This document shows, piece after piece, positions 5,721 to 11,461 of a stretch of DNA of 11,461 bases (its first letter is position 1; each line of letters starts with the position of its first letter). Position numbers and translations under genes: made by a program. Origin of the DNA: Stomatobaculum longum (lineage in GTDB: Bacteria; Bacillota; Clostridia; Lachnospirales; Lachnospiraceae). The notes under the pieces were generated by a model. The model saw nothing but the letters and a program-made list of their open reading frames with translations, did not search any database and was not told the DNA's origin. The stretch covers positions 1 to 11,461 of the forward strand of contig CAJPKN010000043.1 of NCBI GenBank assembly GCA_905370385.1, in the 5' to 3' direction.

Positions 5721-8331
5721 GTTTGTCCGCGAAGGGACGGTTTTTGGGTGTTGCCTCCGTCACGGTGGGGGCGGAGAGCCCTTCTCTGTGGGCGCGGAGC
5801 ATCTCTTCGCGGAGCTCGCTCGCCGAGAGGAGGAGAGCCCCCTGACTCCGCACAATGATTTGTTCCACCCCGTCCGAGGTCGCGACCGTCACGATATCGC
5901 TCGCGGCATGGCGGCCGGAAAAGCTCTCGATATAGCTGTCCGCAGTCTGTGCGGTCTTCGTATAGACGACAAAGAGATTGTGCCAGGGATAGCGCTCCTC
6001 CTTGTGATCTTTCCGCCGGTAGGCGTCAAAGACCGCAATCAGCGTATACCCGGTGAAGCCCTGGTAGTCGGACAGAAGATCCAGGAGCGCGAGCCGCGCA
6101 CTGTCGATGTTCTCTTCCGCGAGCGCGCGGAGCTCGGGGAAGGCAAAAATAATATTGTGGCCGTCGACCAGAAGGAAGTGCTTCCGCGGCGCGGCGGTTT
6201 TGAGCGCGCGGTAAGCGCGCTCTTTTGCCGCCTCGCTCGCCTCCCTTCTCTGCTTTTCCGGGCGCTTCTTGTCGCGCTGCCGGTTCTGATAAAAGGTGCG
6301 GTCCAAGATTGCATCGATTTCTTCCAAAGAGAGCGGGGCGCTCTCTTTTTTTGTGCGGACAAGAGAGTCTTCGCCGACCTCTTCCGGAGCTGCGTTCATG
6401 TCGCGCCGGTAGGGAAGGTGCATGTAGCGGGGGGCCTCCGCATAGGAAACCGTCTCGCCGCTCCCGTGGCGGCAGAAAACCGAGTCCGCCGGAAAGGCGA
6501 GATCCGCCGCGGGATCGTAGCCCCGCGCGGCAATGACGCTCTCCGCATCCCGGCAGGGGAAAAAGCCCGCAAAGGAGAGGGAGAGTGAGCCCTCGCCTCT
6601 CGTAAAGCGACGAAGCTCCGCGGCATAATTTTGCATGGCGAGGACCGCTGCCTGACCGTGAATTACGGCCTCGGCCTCGGAAGCTGCCGTGCCGAGCGTA
6701 AATGCAGCGCCCATGCGGTCCAAGTCGTTTAAAGCCCTGCCGAGTGAAGAAGCGGGAAGACGGATCGAAAAGGCATAGTAGGGCTCCAGAAGGCAGAGCT
6801 CTGCGGAAAAGAGAGCGGCGCGGAGCGCCCGTATGGCGGCCTGCCGAAAATCGCCGCCCTCGGTGTGCTTCTCGTGGGCCCGCCCCGCAATCAGGGTGAT
6901 TTTAAGATCCGTGAGCGGCGCGCCGGTCAAAATCCCGGGAATTTCCTCTTCTTCCAAGGTGTGCAGTACCTGCTGTTGGTAGCGGTTCGGGAGAAGCTCG
7001 GTGCTGAGTGCGCTCTCAACCTGCACGCCCGAGCCCGGCTCCAGGGGCTCGACGAGGAGATGTACTTCCGCATAGTGGCGGAGCGGCTCAAAATGCCCCG
7101 CCCCCTCGGCGCTCTTGGTGACCGTTTCACGGTAGCTGACGCCCGCGGGTTCGAAGGATACCGCGAGCGAAAAGCGGCGCGCGAGGAGTTCCGTGAGAAT
7201 TTCCAACTGCATCTCGCCCATCAGAGAGACCAGCAGGGTCTTGCCGCCGGCATCGAGCGAAAAGCGGAGACTCGGCTCTTCCTCCTCGAGTGTGCGGAGA
7301 CGGGGCAGGAGCTCTGTGAGCGATGCGGACTCCGGTAAAATAAGGCGGTAACGGAGCACCGGGGTCAAAATAGGTAACACATGTTCGCCTTGTTCCGCCC
7401 CCAGTCCCATCCCCGCGCGGCTCTCCGTGAGCCCCGTTACGGCGACCACGCTGCCGGCAGGCGCCTTTTTTAAGAGGGAGTAGGAATTTCCCGAGTAGAG
7501 ACGCAGCTGCTCGACCTTTTCGCCGAGCGGCGGGAGCGCCATCTTGGCGCTTAAGCTGCCGCCCATGATTTTCAGATAGCTTAAACGCGCCCCCTTCTCA
7601 TCCGTGCCGATCTTAAAGACACGGGCTGAGAATTCCGATGGGTAGACCGGCGGGACAAAGAGGCGGGAGATGCCGTTAAGGAGTTCCGTGATGCCCTCCG
7701 CACGGAGGGCGGAACCGAAGAAGCAGGGGGAAAAGCGCCGCGCCTTAAAAAGCGCCGCGATCTCTGCCTCGCTCGGCGCAGTGCCGCGCTCCAGATAGCG
7801 GTTTAAGAGCGTCTCGTCTAAGAGGGAGAGCTCCTCCGCGAGATCGGGGCTCGCTGCCTTGCGGGAGAAATCGATGAATTCACCGTTGAGCCGCGTGCGG
7901 AGAGAAGAAAGCAGCGACTCCCTCGTGCCGACCTGCCGATCCGTCTTATTGAAGAAGACAAGAAAGGGAATGCGGTAGCGGCGAAGGAGATGACAGAGTG
8001 TTATGCTGTGTCCCTGTACGCCTTCGGCCGCGCTGATTACGAGGATTGCGAGATCCAGGACTTGAAGGACGCGTTCGGCCTCCGGGGAGAAGTCCACATG
8101 CCCCGGGGTGTCGAGCAGGGTCACCGCGAGATCGCCGTATTCAAAATAGGCCTGCTTCGAAAAAATGGTGACCCCGCGGCGTTTCTCCGCGGGGTCGGTG
8201 TCCAGAAAGGCAGAGCCGTAATCGACGCGTCCCGGCGCGCGGAGCGCACCGGAGGCGACGAGGAGGGCCTCGGATAGCGTGGTTTTGCCGGCATCCACGT
8301 GCGCCAGGATGCCGAGCGTCAGGCGGCGCAT
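5686..8331 (-). CDS. TetM-like ribosomal GTPase fused to a YacP/Rae1-like NYN ribonuclease domain
   Basis: This 881-residue protein is a two-part fusion. Residues 1 to about 595 form a TetM/TetO-like translational GTPase without the EF-G G' insert. The G domain has AHVDAGKTT (10-18), RGVTI (52-56), DTPGHVDF (74-81), NKTD (128-131) and GSA (206-208). Domains II and III follow to about 395, then domain IV (about 395-510) and domain V (LLEPYYAF at 514-521, to about 592). After a conserved-looking segment with SVFCRHGSGE (617-626) comes a basic linker rich in Lys, Arg and Glu (about 660-715). Residues 717-850 match YacP/Rae1: LVDGHN (721-726), VFDAY (767-771), TADSYIE (796-802), VATSD (816-820) and SQGALLLSASEL (829-840). 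Candidate metal-binding aspartates D723, D769, D798 and D820 are all present. TetM members bind the ribosomal A site, and B. subtilis Rae1 cleaves mRNA there. The TetM loop that displaces tetracycline is replaced here, so surveillance or rescue fits better than resistance. The start overlaps the upstream stop (TGATG) and lacks a Shine-Dalgarno. Confidence 0.9.
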   Translation of the reverse strand: MRRLTLGILAHVDAGKTTLSEALLVASGALRAPGRVDYGSAFLDTDPAEKRRGVTIFSKQAYFEYGDLAVTLLDTPGHVDFSPEAERVLQVLDLAILVISAAEGVQGHSITLCHLLRRYRIPFLVFFNKTDRQVGTRESLLSSLRTRLNGEFIDFSRKAASPDLAEELSLLDETLLNRYLERGTAPSEAEIAALFKARRFSPCFFGSALRAEGITELLNGISRLFVPPVYPSEFSARVFKIGTDEKGARLSYLKIMGGSLSAKMALPPLGEKVEQLRLYSGNSYSLLKKAPAGSVVAVTGLTESRAGMGLGAEQGEHVLPILTPVLRYRLILPESASLTELLPRLRTLEEEEPSLRFSLDAGGKTLLVSLMGEMQLEILTELLARRFSLAVSFEPAGVSYRETVTKSAEGAGHFEPLRHYAEVHLLVEPLEPGSGVQVESALSTELLPNRYQQQVLHTLEEEEIPGILTGAPLTDLKITLIAGRAHEKHTEGGDFRQAAIRALRAALFSAELCLLEPYYAFSIRLPASSLGRALNDLDRMGAAFTLGTAASEAEAVIHGQAAVLAMQNYAAELRRFTRGEGSLSLSFAGFFPCRDAESVIAARGYDPAADLAFPADSVFCRHGSGETVSYAEAPRYMHLPYRRDMNAAPEEVGEDSLVRTKKESAPLSLEEIDAILDRTFYQNRQRDKKRPEKQRREASEAAKERAYRALKTAAPRKHFLLVDGHNIIFAFPELRALAEENIDSARLALLDLLSDYQGFTGYTLIAVFDAYRRKDHKEERYPWHNLFVVYTKTAQTADSYIESFSGRHAASDIVTVATSDGVEQIIVRSQGALLLSASELREEMLRAHREGLSAPTVTEATPKNRPFADKLKRPESSEEAP
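5725..5745 (+). terminator. Weak candidate terminator after the PAP2 gene
   Basis: GTCC (5725-5728) and GGAC (5735-5738) can form a four-base-pair stem around a six-base loop, followed by GG and five T's (5741-5745). The stem is short and lies inside the 3' end of the convergent GTPase/NYN gene, so it may be chance. It is the only hairpin plus T-run I see near the operon end. Confidence 0.22.
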
Positions 8332-9293
8332 CAGTTTTGGGTCAGGTGGAAGGCAAAGCCGCCGATCTCATCCTTGAGGTAGAGGAAGGTGGTTCTGCCG
8401 GAAGCATCCACCCGGCGGGTCGACTCGTCGAAGGAGAAGCCGCGCTGTCTTAAGTAGTACTCCGCGCGGTCCACATTGTCCGCGCCGATTGCGACATGCC
8501 CCAGGCTTCCGCGGCCCATGAACTTCATGACCTCGACCGCGCTTCCGGTGAAGACCGAGAGCTCGGTGTCGTTATAGTCAAAGTCAAAAATCGAGCAGAG
8601 GAGGGTGGCTGTCTTCTTTGCCTCCGCCTCGTCCTTCGAGTTGATGCCCACGTGCTTGATGCGGAAGTTTAACATGGTCTTCACGGCCTCGCGGGTGCGC
8701 GCCGTGATTTTATCGAAGGCCTTCGCCTTGATATCGTCCTTGGTCGCGAGCCAGGTGCCGCCGCAGGCAAAGACCTGATCGAGCGCCAGATAGGTTCTGA
8801 GATTCTCGAGCTTCACGCCGCCGGTCGGCATGAAGAGAAGGTCGCGGTAGGGCGCGGAGAGCGCCTTTAACATGGGAGCGCCGCCGTTTTGCTCCGCTGG
8901 GAAGAACTTGACCGCCGAGAGACCGAGGGCCATGGCCTGCTCCATCTCGCCCGGGGTCGCGGTTCCGGGACACATCGGCACGCCCTTCGAGAGCACGTAG
9001 GAGACCAGCTCCGGCTGAAAGCCCGGGCTCACGATGAACTTTGCGCCCGCCTCAATGGCGGCGTCGGCCTGTTCCTTCGTGATGACCGTGCCCGCACCGA
9101 CCAAGAGTTCCGGCATCTCGCGGGTCAGGAGGCGAATCGCATCCGCCGCGGCCGCGGTCCGGAAGGTGACTTCAATCGCGGAAACCCCGCCCTTTTTGAG
9201 CGCAGCCCCGAGCGGCAGCGCGTCGGCGGCATCTTCCAGCGCGACCACGGGGACAATTCCGATGCGGTACAATTCCTTGATACATGCGTCCAT
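8331..9293 (-). CDS. eda: KDPG/KHG aldolase with C-terminal VOC (glyoxalase-fold) domain
   Basis: The N-terminal part (about 1-205) is a class I aldolase that splits 2-keto-3-deoxy-6-phosphogluconate to pyruvate and glyceraldehyde 3-phosphate, or acts on 4-hydroxy-2-oxoglutarate. Counting from the ATG at 9293, the active-site pattern is complete: Glu41 in IEVTFRT, Arg45, GAGT (66-69), PGF (90-92), Schiff-base Lys129 in VKFFPAE, PTGGV (156-160) and GGTW (178-181). E. coli Eda is only about 213 residues. Here a further domain (about 211-320) reads as a VOC fold: KHVGI, then GHVAIGADNVDRAEYYLRQ and a final GGFAFHL, with His214 and His266 as possible metal ligands. The ATG at 9293 (320 residues) is preferred because AGGAGG (9303-9308) is nine bases upstream. 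The in-frame ATG at 9302 would abut that motif with no spacing. No edd or kdgK is in view. The stop shares one base with the downstream GTPase/NYN start. Confidence 0.9.
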   Translation of the reverse strand: MDACIKELYRIGIVPVVALEDAADALPLGAALKKGGVSAIEVTFRTAAAADAIRLLTREMPELLVGAGTVITKEQADAAIEAGAKFIVSPGFQPELVSYVLSKGVPMCPGTATPGEMEQAMALGLSAVKFFPAEQNGGAPMLKALSAPYRDLLFMPTGGVKLENLRTYLALDQVFACGGTWLATKDDIKAKAFDKITARTREAVKTMLNFRIKHVGINSKDEAEAKKTATLLCSIFDFDYNDTELSVFTGSAVEVMKFMGRGSLGHVAIGADNVDRAEYYLRQRGFSFDESTRRVDASGRTTFLYLKDEIGGFAFHLTQN

Positions 9294-9302
9294 TTTGCTC
9301 AT

Positions 9303-9308
9303 CCTCCT
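9303..9308 (-). promoter_or_regulatory. Shine-Dalgarno that fixes the eda start
   Basis: On the minus strand AGGAGG runs directly into ATGAGCAAAATG. The first ATG (9302) touches the motif and cannot be used efficiently. The second (9293) has a nine-base spacer, which is normal. The longer 323-residue reading is therefore probably wrong by three residues. Confidence 0.7.
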
Positions 9309-9329
9309 AAGCTAAGTCTGTATCATTTG

Positions 9330-9343
9330 CACTGAAATCAGTG
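9330..9343. promoter_or_regulatory. 14-base palindrome, candidate operator
   Basis: CACTGA-AA-TCAGTG is a perfect inverted repeat with six-base arms and a two-base centre. It overlaps the candidate -10 and start site of the minus-strand promoter, where a bound repressor would block eda and GTPase/NYN transcription. No second copy was noticed in the window, and the binding protein is unknown. Confidence 0.35.
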
Positions 9344-9348
9344 TAGCA
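9340..9348 (-). promoter_or_regulatory. Candidate extended -10 promoter for eda and the GTPase/NYN gene
   Basis: On the minus strand TGC followed by TACACT forms an extended -10 element about 45 bases upstream of the 9293 start. The -35 region 17 bases further up (TTTTCT) is poor, as is common for extended -10 promoters. The predicted transcription start near 9333 falls inside the palindrome at 9330-9343. Confidence 0.4.
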
Positions 9349-9361
9349 TAAGTTAAGAGCA

Positions 9362-9390
9362 TAGAAAAGTTTGCAAAAATGCGTTAAGAT
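9362..9390 (+). promoter_or_regulatory. Candidate promoter for rfbF-rfbH
   Basis: TAGAAA (9362-9367) and TAAGAT (9385-9390), 17 bases apart, each match the sigma-A hexamers at four of six positions. The start would lie near 9397, giving a leader of about 27 bases. This is the best pair I can find ahead of rfbF, but the match is modest. Confidence 0.35.
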
Positions 9391-9423
9391 AGCGGTACAT
9401 GTCTAGAACAGGGAGGAACTACA

Positions 9424-10194
9424 ATGAAGGTAGTCATTCTGGCCGGCGGCTTCGGCACCAGAATCACGGAGGAAAGCTATTTAAGGCCCAAGCCCATGAT
9501 TGAGATCGGCGGACAGCCCATACTCTGGCACATTATGAAATACTATTCCTCCTACGGTTTTCACGACTTTGTGATTTGCCTCGGCTACAAGCAGTATGTG
9601 GTCAAGGAATATTTTGCGGACTATTTCCTGCACACTTCGGATGTGACCTTCGATCTCGCGAACAACAGCATGGAGGTCTTAAGGAAGCACGCGGAGCCCT
9701 GGAAGGTGACGCTGATCGACACCGGCCTTCACACCATGACCGGCGGCCGTGTAAAGCGCATTCGGGACTATGTCGGCGACGAGCCCTTCCTCCTGACTTA
9801 CGGAGACGGCGTGTCGGATGTGGATCTCGATGCCCTGCTTGCGTTCCACCGGGAGAAGAAACGCATTGCGACCCTGACCATGGTGAACATAGGTCAGGCG
9901 AAGGGCGTGCTCGATGTCGGCGCGGGCGGCGAGATTCACTCCTTCCGCGAGAAGGACGACAGCGACGGCGCCGTGATCAACGGCGGCTTCATGGTCTGCG
10001 AGCCCGGCATTTTCGATTATATCGAGGGCGATGACACCGTGCTCGAGCAGGACCCGTTCCGGAAGCTCTGCAGCGACCGGGAGCTCGTGGGCTATTACCA
10101 CAGAGGCTTCTGGCAGTGCATGGATACGCAGCGGGAAAAGAATAAGTTAGAAGAGCTCTGGGAGAGCGGAAACGCGCCCTGGAAGCGATGGTAA
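9424..10194 (+). CDS. rfbF: Glucose-1-phosphate cytidylyltransferase
   Basis: The 256-residue product joins CTP and glucose 1-phosphate to CDP-glucose, the first committed step to CDP-3,6-dideoxyhexoses. Length and sequence fit RfbF across the whole chain. The nucleotide-binding loop is LAGGFGTR (6-13) followed by ITEES, with RPKPMIEIGG at 21-30 (Lys23 contacts the phosphates in the family). YGDGVSDVD (126-134) carries the likely metal-binding Asp128. INGGF (185-189) and GFWQCMDT (228-235, Asp234) complete the site. GGGAGGA (9411-9417) lies six bases before the ATG. It is the first gene of a plus-strand unit, with rfbH starting 12 bases after its stop, and divergent from eda. It is cytosolic and feeds surface polysaccharide synthesis. 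Confidence 0.95.
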   Translation: MKVVILAGGFGTRITEESYLRPKPMIEIGGQPILWHIMKYYSSYGFHDFVICLGYKQYVVKEYFADYFLHTSDVTFDLANNSMEVLRKHAEPWKVTLIDTGLHTMTGGRVKRIRDYVGDEPFLLTYGDGVSDVDLDALLAFHREKKRIATLTMVNIGQAKGVLDVGAGGEIHSFREKDDSDGAVINGGFMVCEPGIFDYIEGDDTVLEQDPFRKLCSDRELVGYYHRGFWQCMDTQREKNKLEELWESGNAPWKRW

Positions 10195-10206
10195 GGAGAA
10201 ACTTGC

Positions 10207-11461
10207 ATGTTTGAAGATAAGACAGAAGCAGAGGCGCGGCAGGAGATACTGGCGCTGGTGGAAGAGTATGCGGAGCGCTACCGCGAGAAGAAAAAGCCCT
10301 TTCAGCCGGGCGACCGCATTTCCTACGCGTCCCGTGTCTACGACCACAAGGAGATGGTGAATGCGGCGGATGCCGTCTTGGAGTTTTGGCTGACCTCCGG
10401 TCGCTTCAGCGATCTCTTTGAGAAGAAACTCGGCGAGTACTTGGGCGTCCCCTATGTGTCGCTCGTAAACTCGGGTTCGAGCGCGAACCTCCTCGCCTTC
10501 ATGGCGCTGACCTCCCCGAAGCTCGGCGAGCGCCGGGTGAAGCGCGGCGATGAGGTGATTACCGTGGCCTGCGGCTTCCCGACCACGGTCACGCCCATCA
10601 TCCAGTACGGCGCGGTTCCGGTCTTTGTGGACGTCTGCATTCCGCAGTACAACATCGATGTGACCAAGCTTGAGACAGCGCTCTCCGAGAAGACCAAGGC
10701 CGTGATGATTGCACACACGCTCGGCAACCCCTTTGACTTGAAGGCGGTGAAGGCTTTCTGTGACGCGCACGGGCTTTGGCTCATCGAGGACAACTGCGAT
10801 GCGCTCGGCAGTCGCTATACCCTGGACGGCGTCACGCAGTTCACGGGCACCGTCGGCGACATCGGCACTTCGAGCTTTTACCCGCCGCACCACATGACGA
10901 TGGGAGAGGGCGGCGCGGTCTACACGAAGAATGTAGTCCTGCACAATATACTCCGCTCCATGCGCGACTGGGGCCGGGACTGCCGTTGCCCCTCGGGGGT
11001 CGACAATCTCTGCGGCCACCGCTTTGACGGCCAGTACGGGGAACTCCCGAAGGGCTATGACCACAAGTATGTCTACTCGGAGTTCGGCTTCAATCTGAAG
11101 GCGACCGATCTGCAGGCGAGCATAGGCTGCGCGCAGCTTGAGAAGTTTCCGCACTTTGTCGAGCGCCGGAAGGAAAACTTTAAGCGTCTCCGCGCGGCGC
11201 TCTCTCCCGTAGCGGACAAGCTGATACTCCCGGAGGCCTGTGAGCATGCGGACCCGAGCTGGTTCGGCTTCCTTCTGACCTGTCGGGAGGGCGTGTCCCG
11301 CGAGAAGCTGGTGCGCTACATCGAGTCGAAGGGCGTGCAGACCCGCATGCTCTTTGCCGGCAACCTGACCAAACACCCCTGCTTTGACGAGCTTAGGGAA
11401 AGCGGTGAGGGCTACCGCATTGTGGGAGAACTAAGGGAGACCGACCGCATCATGCGGGATA
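10207..11461 (+). CDS. rfbH: CDP-4-keto-6-deoxy-D-glucose 3-dehydrase, RfbH/E1 (3' end cut by window)
   Basis: The first 418 codons are present and open to the edge; the family is usually about 435-440 residues, so only about 20 are missing. The protein is a DegT/DnrJ/EryC1/StrS-fold enzyme that uses PMP and a [2Fe-2S] cluster to remove the C3 hydroxyl of CDP-4-keto-6-deoxyglucose, with a separate reductase (E3, DdhD type). The usual PLP lysine is replaced by histidine in YPPHHMTMGEGG (His228), the hallmark of this dehydrase. The cluster ligands fit the family's Cys set: Cys197 in EDNCDAL, then C-x-C-x7-C at Cys259, Cys261 and Cys269. The first spacing is 61 residues rather than the 57 I recall for the Yersinia enzyme, because of a small insertion near TLDGVTQFT. 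AAGGAGAA (10193-10200) is six bases before the ATG and overlaps the rfbF stop. CDP-glucose 4,6-dehydratase (rfbG) is not between them and should lie beyond the edge or elsewhere. Confidence 0.94.
   Translation, partial: MFEDKTEAEARQEILALVEEYAERYREKKKPFQPGDRISYASRVYDHKEMVNAADAVLEFWLTSGRFSDLFEKKLGEYLGVPYVSLVNSGSSANLLAFMALTSPKLGERRVKRGDEVITVACGFPTTVTPIIQYGAVPVFVDVCIPQYNIDVTKLETALSEKTKAVMIAHTLGNPFDLKAVKAFCDAHGLWLIEDNCDALGSRYTLDGVTQFTGTVGDIGTSSFYPPHHMTMGEGGAVYTKNVVLHNILRSMRDWGRDCRCPSGVDNLCGHRFDGQYGELPKGYDHKYVYSEFGFNLKATDLQASIGCAQLEKFPHFVERRKENFKRLRAALSPVADKLILPEACEHADPSWFGFLLTCREGVSREKLVRYIESKGVQTRMLFAGNLTKHPCFDELRESGEGYRIVGELRETDRIMRD

Noticed and set aside
5788..6588. Plus-strand open frame of 266 codons opposite the NYN domain and linker
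   Set aside because: The minus strand gives strong YacP/Rae1 motifs there; the plus frame has none and no ribosome site.
5686..8331. Tetracycline resistance gene (tetM/tetO/tetW)
   Set aside because: The domain IV loop that displaces the drug is replaced, a nuclease domain is attached and the gene is coupled to a metabolic gene with no mobile element nearby. TetM-like, but not a supported resistance call.
5686..8331. Canonical elongation factor G
   Set aside because: The G' insertion is missing and domains IV-V (LLEPYYAF, PLEPGSG) follow the TetM/TetO branch.
9294..9302. ATG at 9302 as the eda start
   Set aside because: It directly touches AGGAGG with no spacing, whereas the ATG at 9293 has a nine-base spacer.
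10147..11376. Long minus-strand open frame of 409 codons opposite rfbH
   Set aside because: Its residues are rich in Arg, Val, Leu and His with no family pattern, and the plus strand encodes a full RfbH with catalytic residues. High GC keeps antisense frames open.
1..11461. CRISPR array, insertion sequence, tRNA or rRNA gene
   Set aside because: No direct-repeat array, transposase frame, terminal inverted repeat pair, cloverleaf or rRNA-like stretch was seen on either strand.

Overview
The window is about 11.5 kb of GC-rich, densely packed bacterial DNA with strong AGGAGG-type ribosome binding sites, four-base ATGA overlaps and clostridial-type protein families. Together these point to a Gram-positive Firmicute of the class Clostridia. 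A high-GC member of the Lachnospiraceae is my best guess; this is an inference from gene content, not a database match.

Layout. Positions 1-99 hold the last 32 codons of a TrkH-type potassium channel subunit. Behind a good sigma-A promoter lies a five-gene plus-strand operon (170-5720): a BMP-family lipoprotein, a terminator-like hairpin, an ATPase with two nucleotide-binding domains, two membrane permeases and a small PAP2-type membrane phosphatase. The first four form a complete NupNOPQ/YufNOPQ-type importer, most likely for nucleosides. The hairpin after the binding-protein gene should let that protein be made in excess over the membrane parts.

Convergent to this is a minus-strand pair (9293 down to 5686). 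The first gene encodes a KDPG aldolase with an extra C-terminal VOC (glyoxalase-fold) domain. Its stop codon overlaps by one base the start of the second gene, an 881-residue protein that joins a TetM-like ribosomal GTPase to a C-terminal YacP/Rae1-like NYN ribonuclease domain. This fusion is the most striking item in the window. TetM-type proteins work in the ribosomal A site, and B. subtilis Rae1 cuts mRNA in the A site, so one polypeptide seems to combine a GTP-driven A-site factor with an A-site mRNA nuclease. All visible GTPase motifs and four candidate catalytic aspartates are present, while the tetracycline-displacing loop of TetM is replaced. A ribosome-surveillance or rescue role is therefore more likely than drug resistance. 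The gene has no recognisable Shine-Dalgarno and probably depends on translational coupling to the aldolase gene.

A 130-base divergent intergenic region (9294-9423), with a candidate promoter for each side and a 14-base palindrome, separates this pair from a plus-strand sugar-nucleotide cluster. That cluster begins with rfbF (glucose-1-phosphate cytidylyltransferase) and rfbH (CDP-4-keto-6-deoxyglucose 3-dehydrase), which runs off the right edge. They imply CDP-3,6-dideoxyhexose synthesis for a surface polysaccharide. No stretch over 300 bases lacks a gene.
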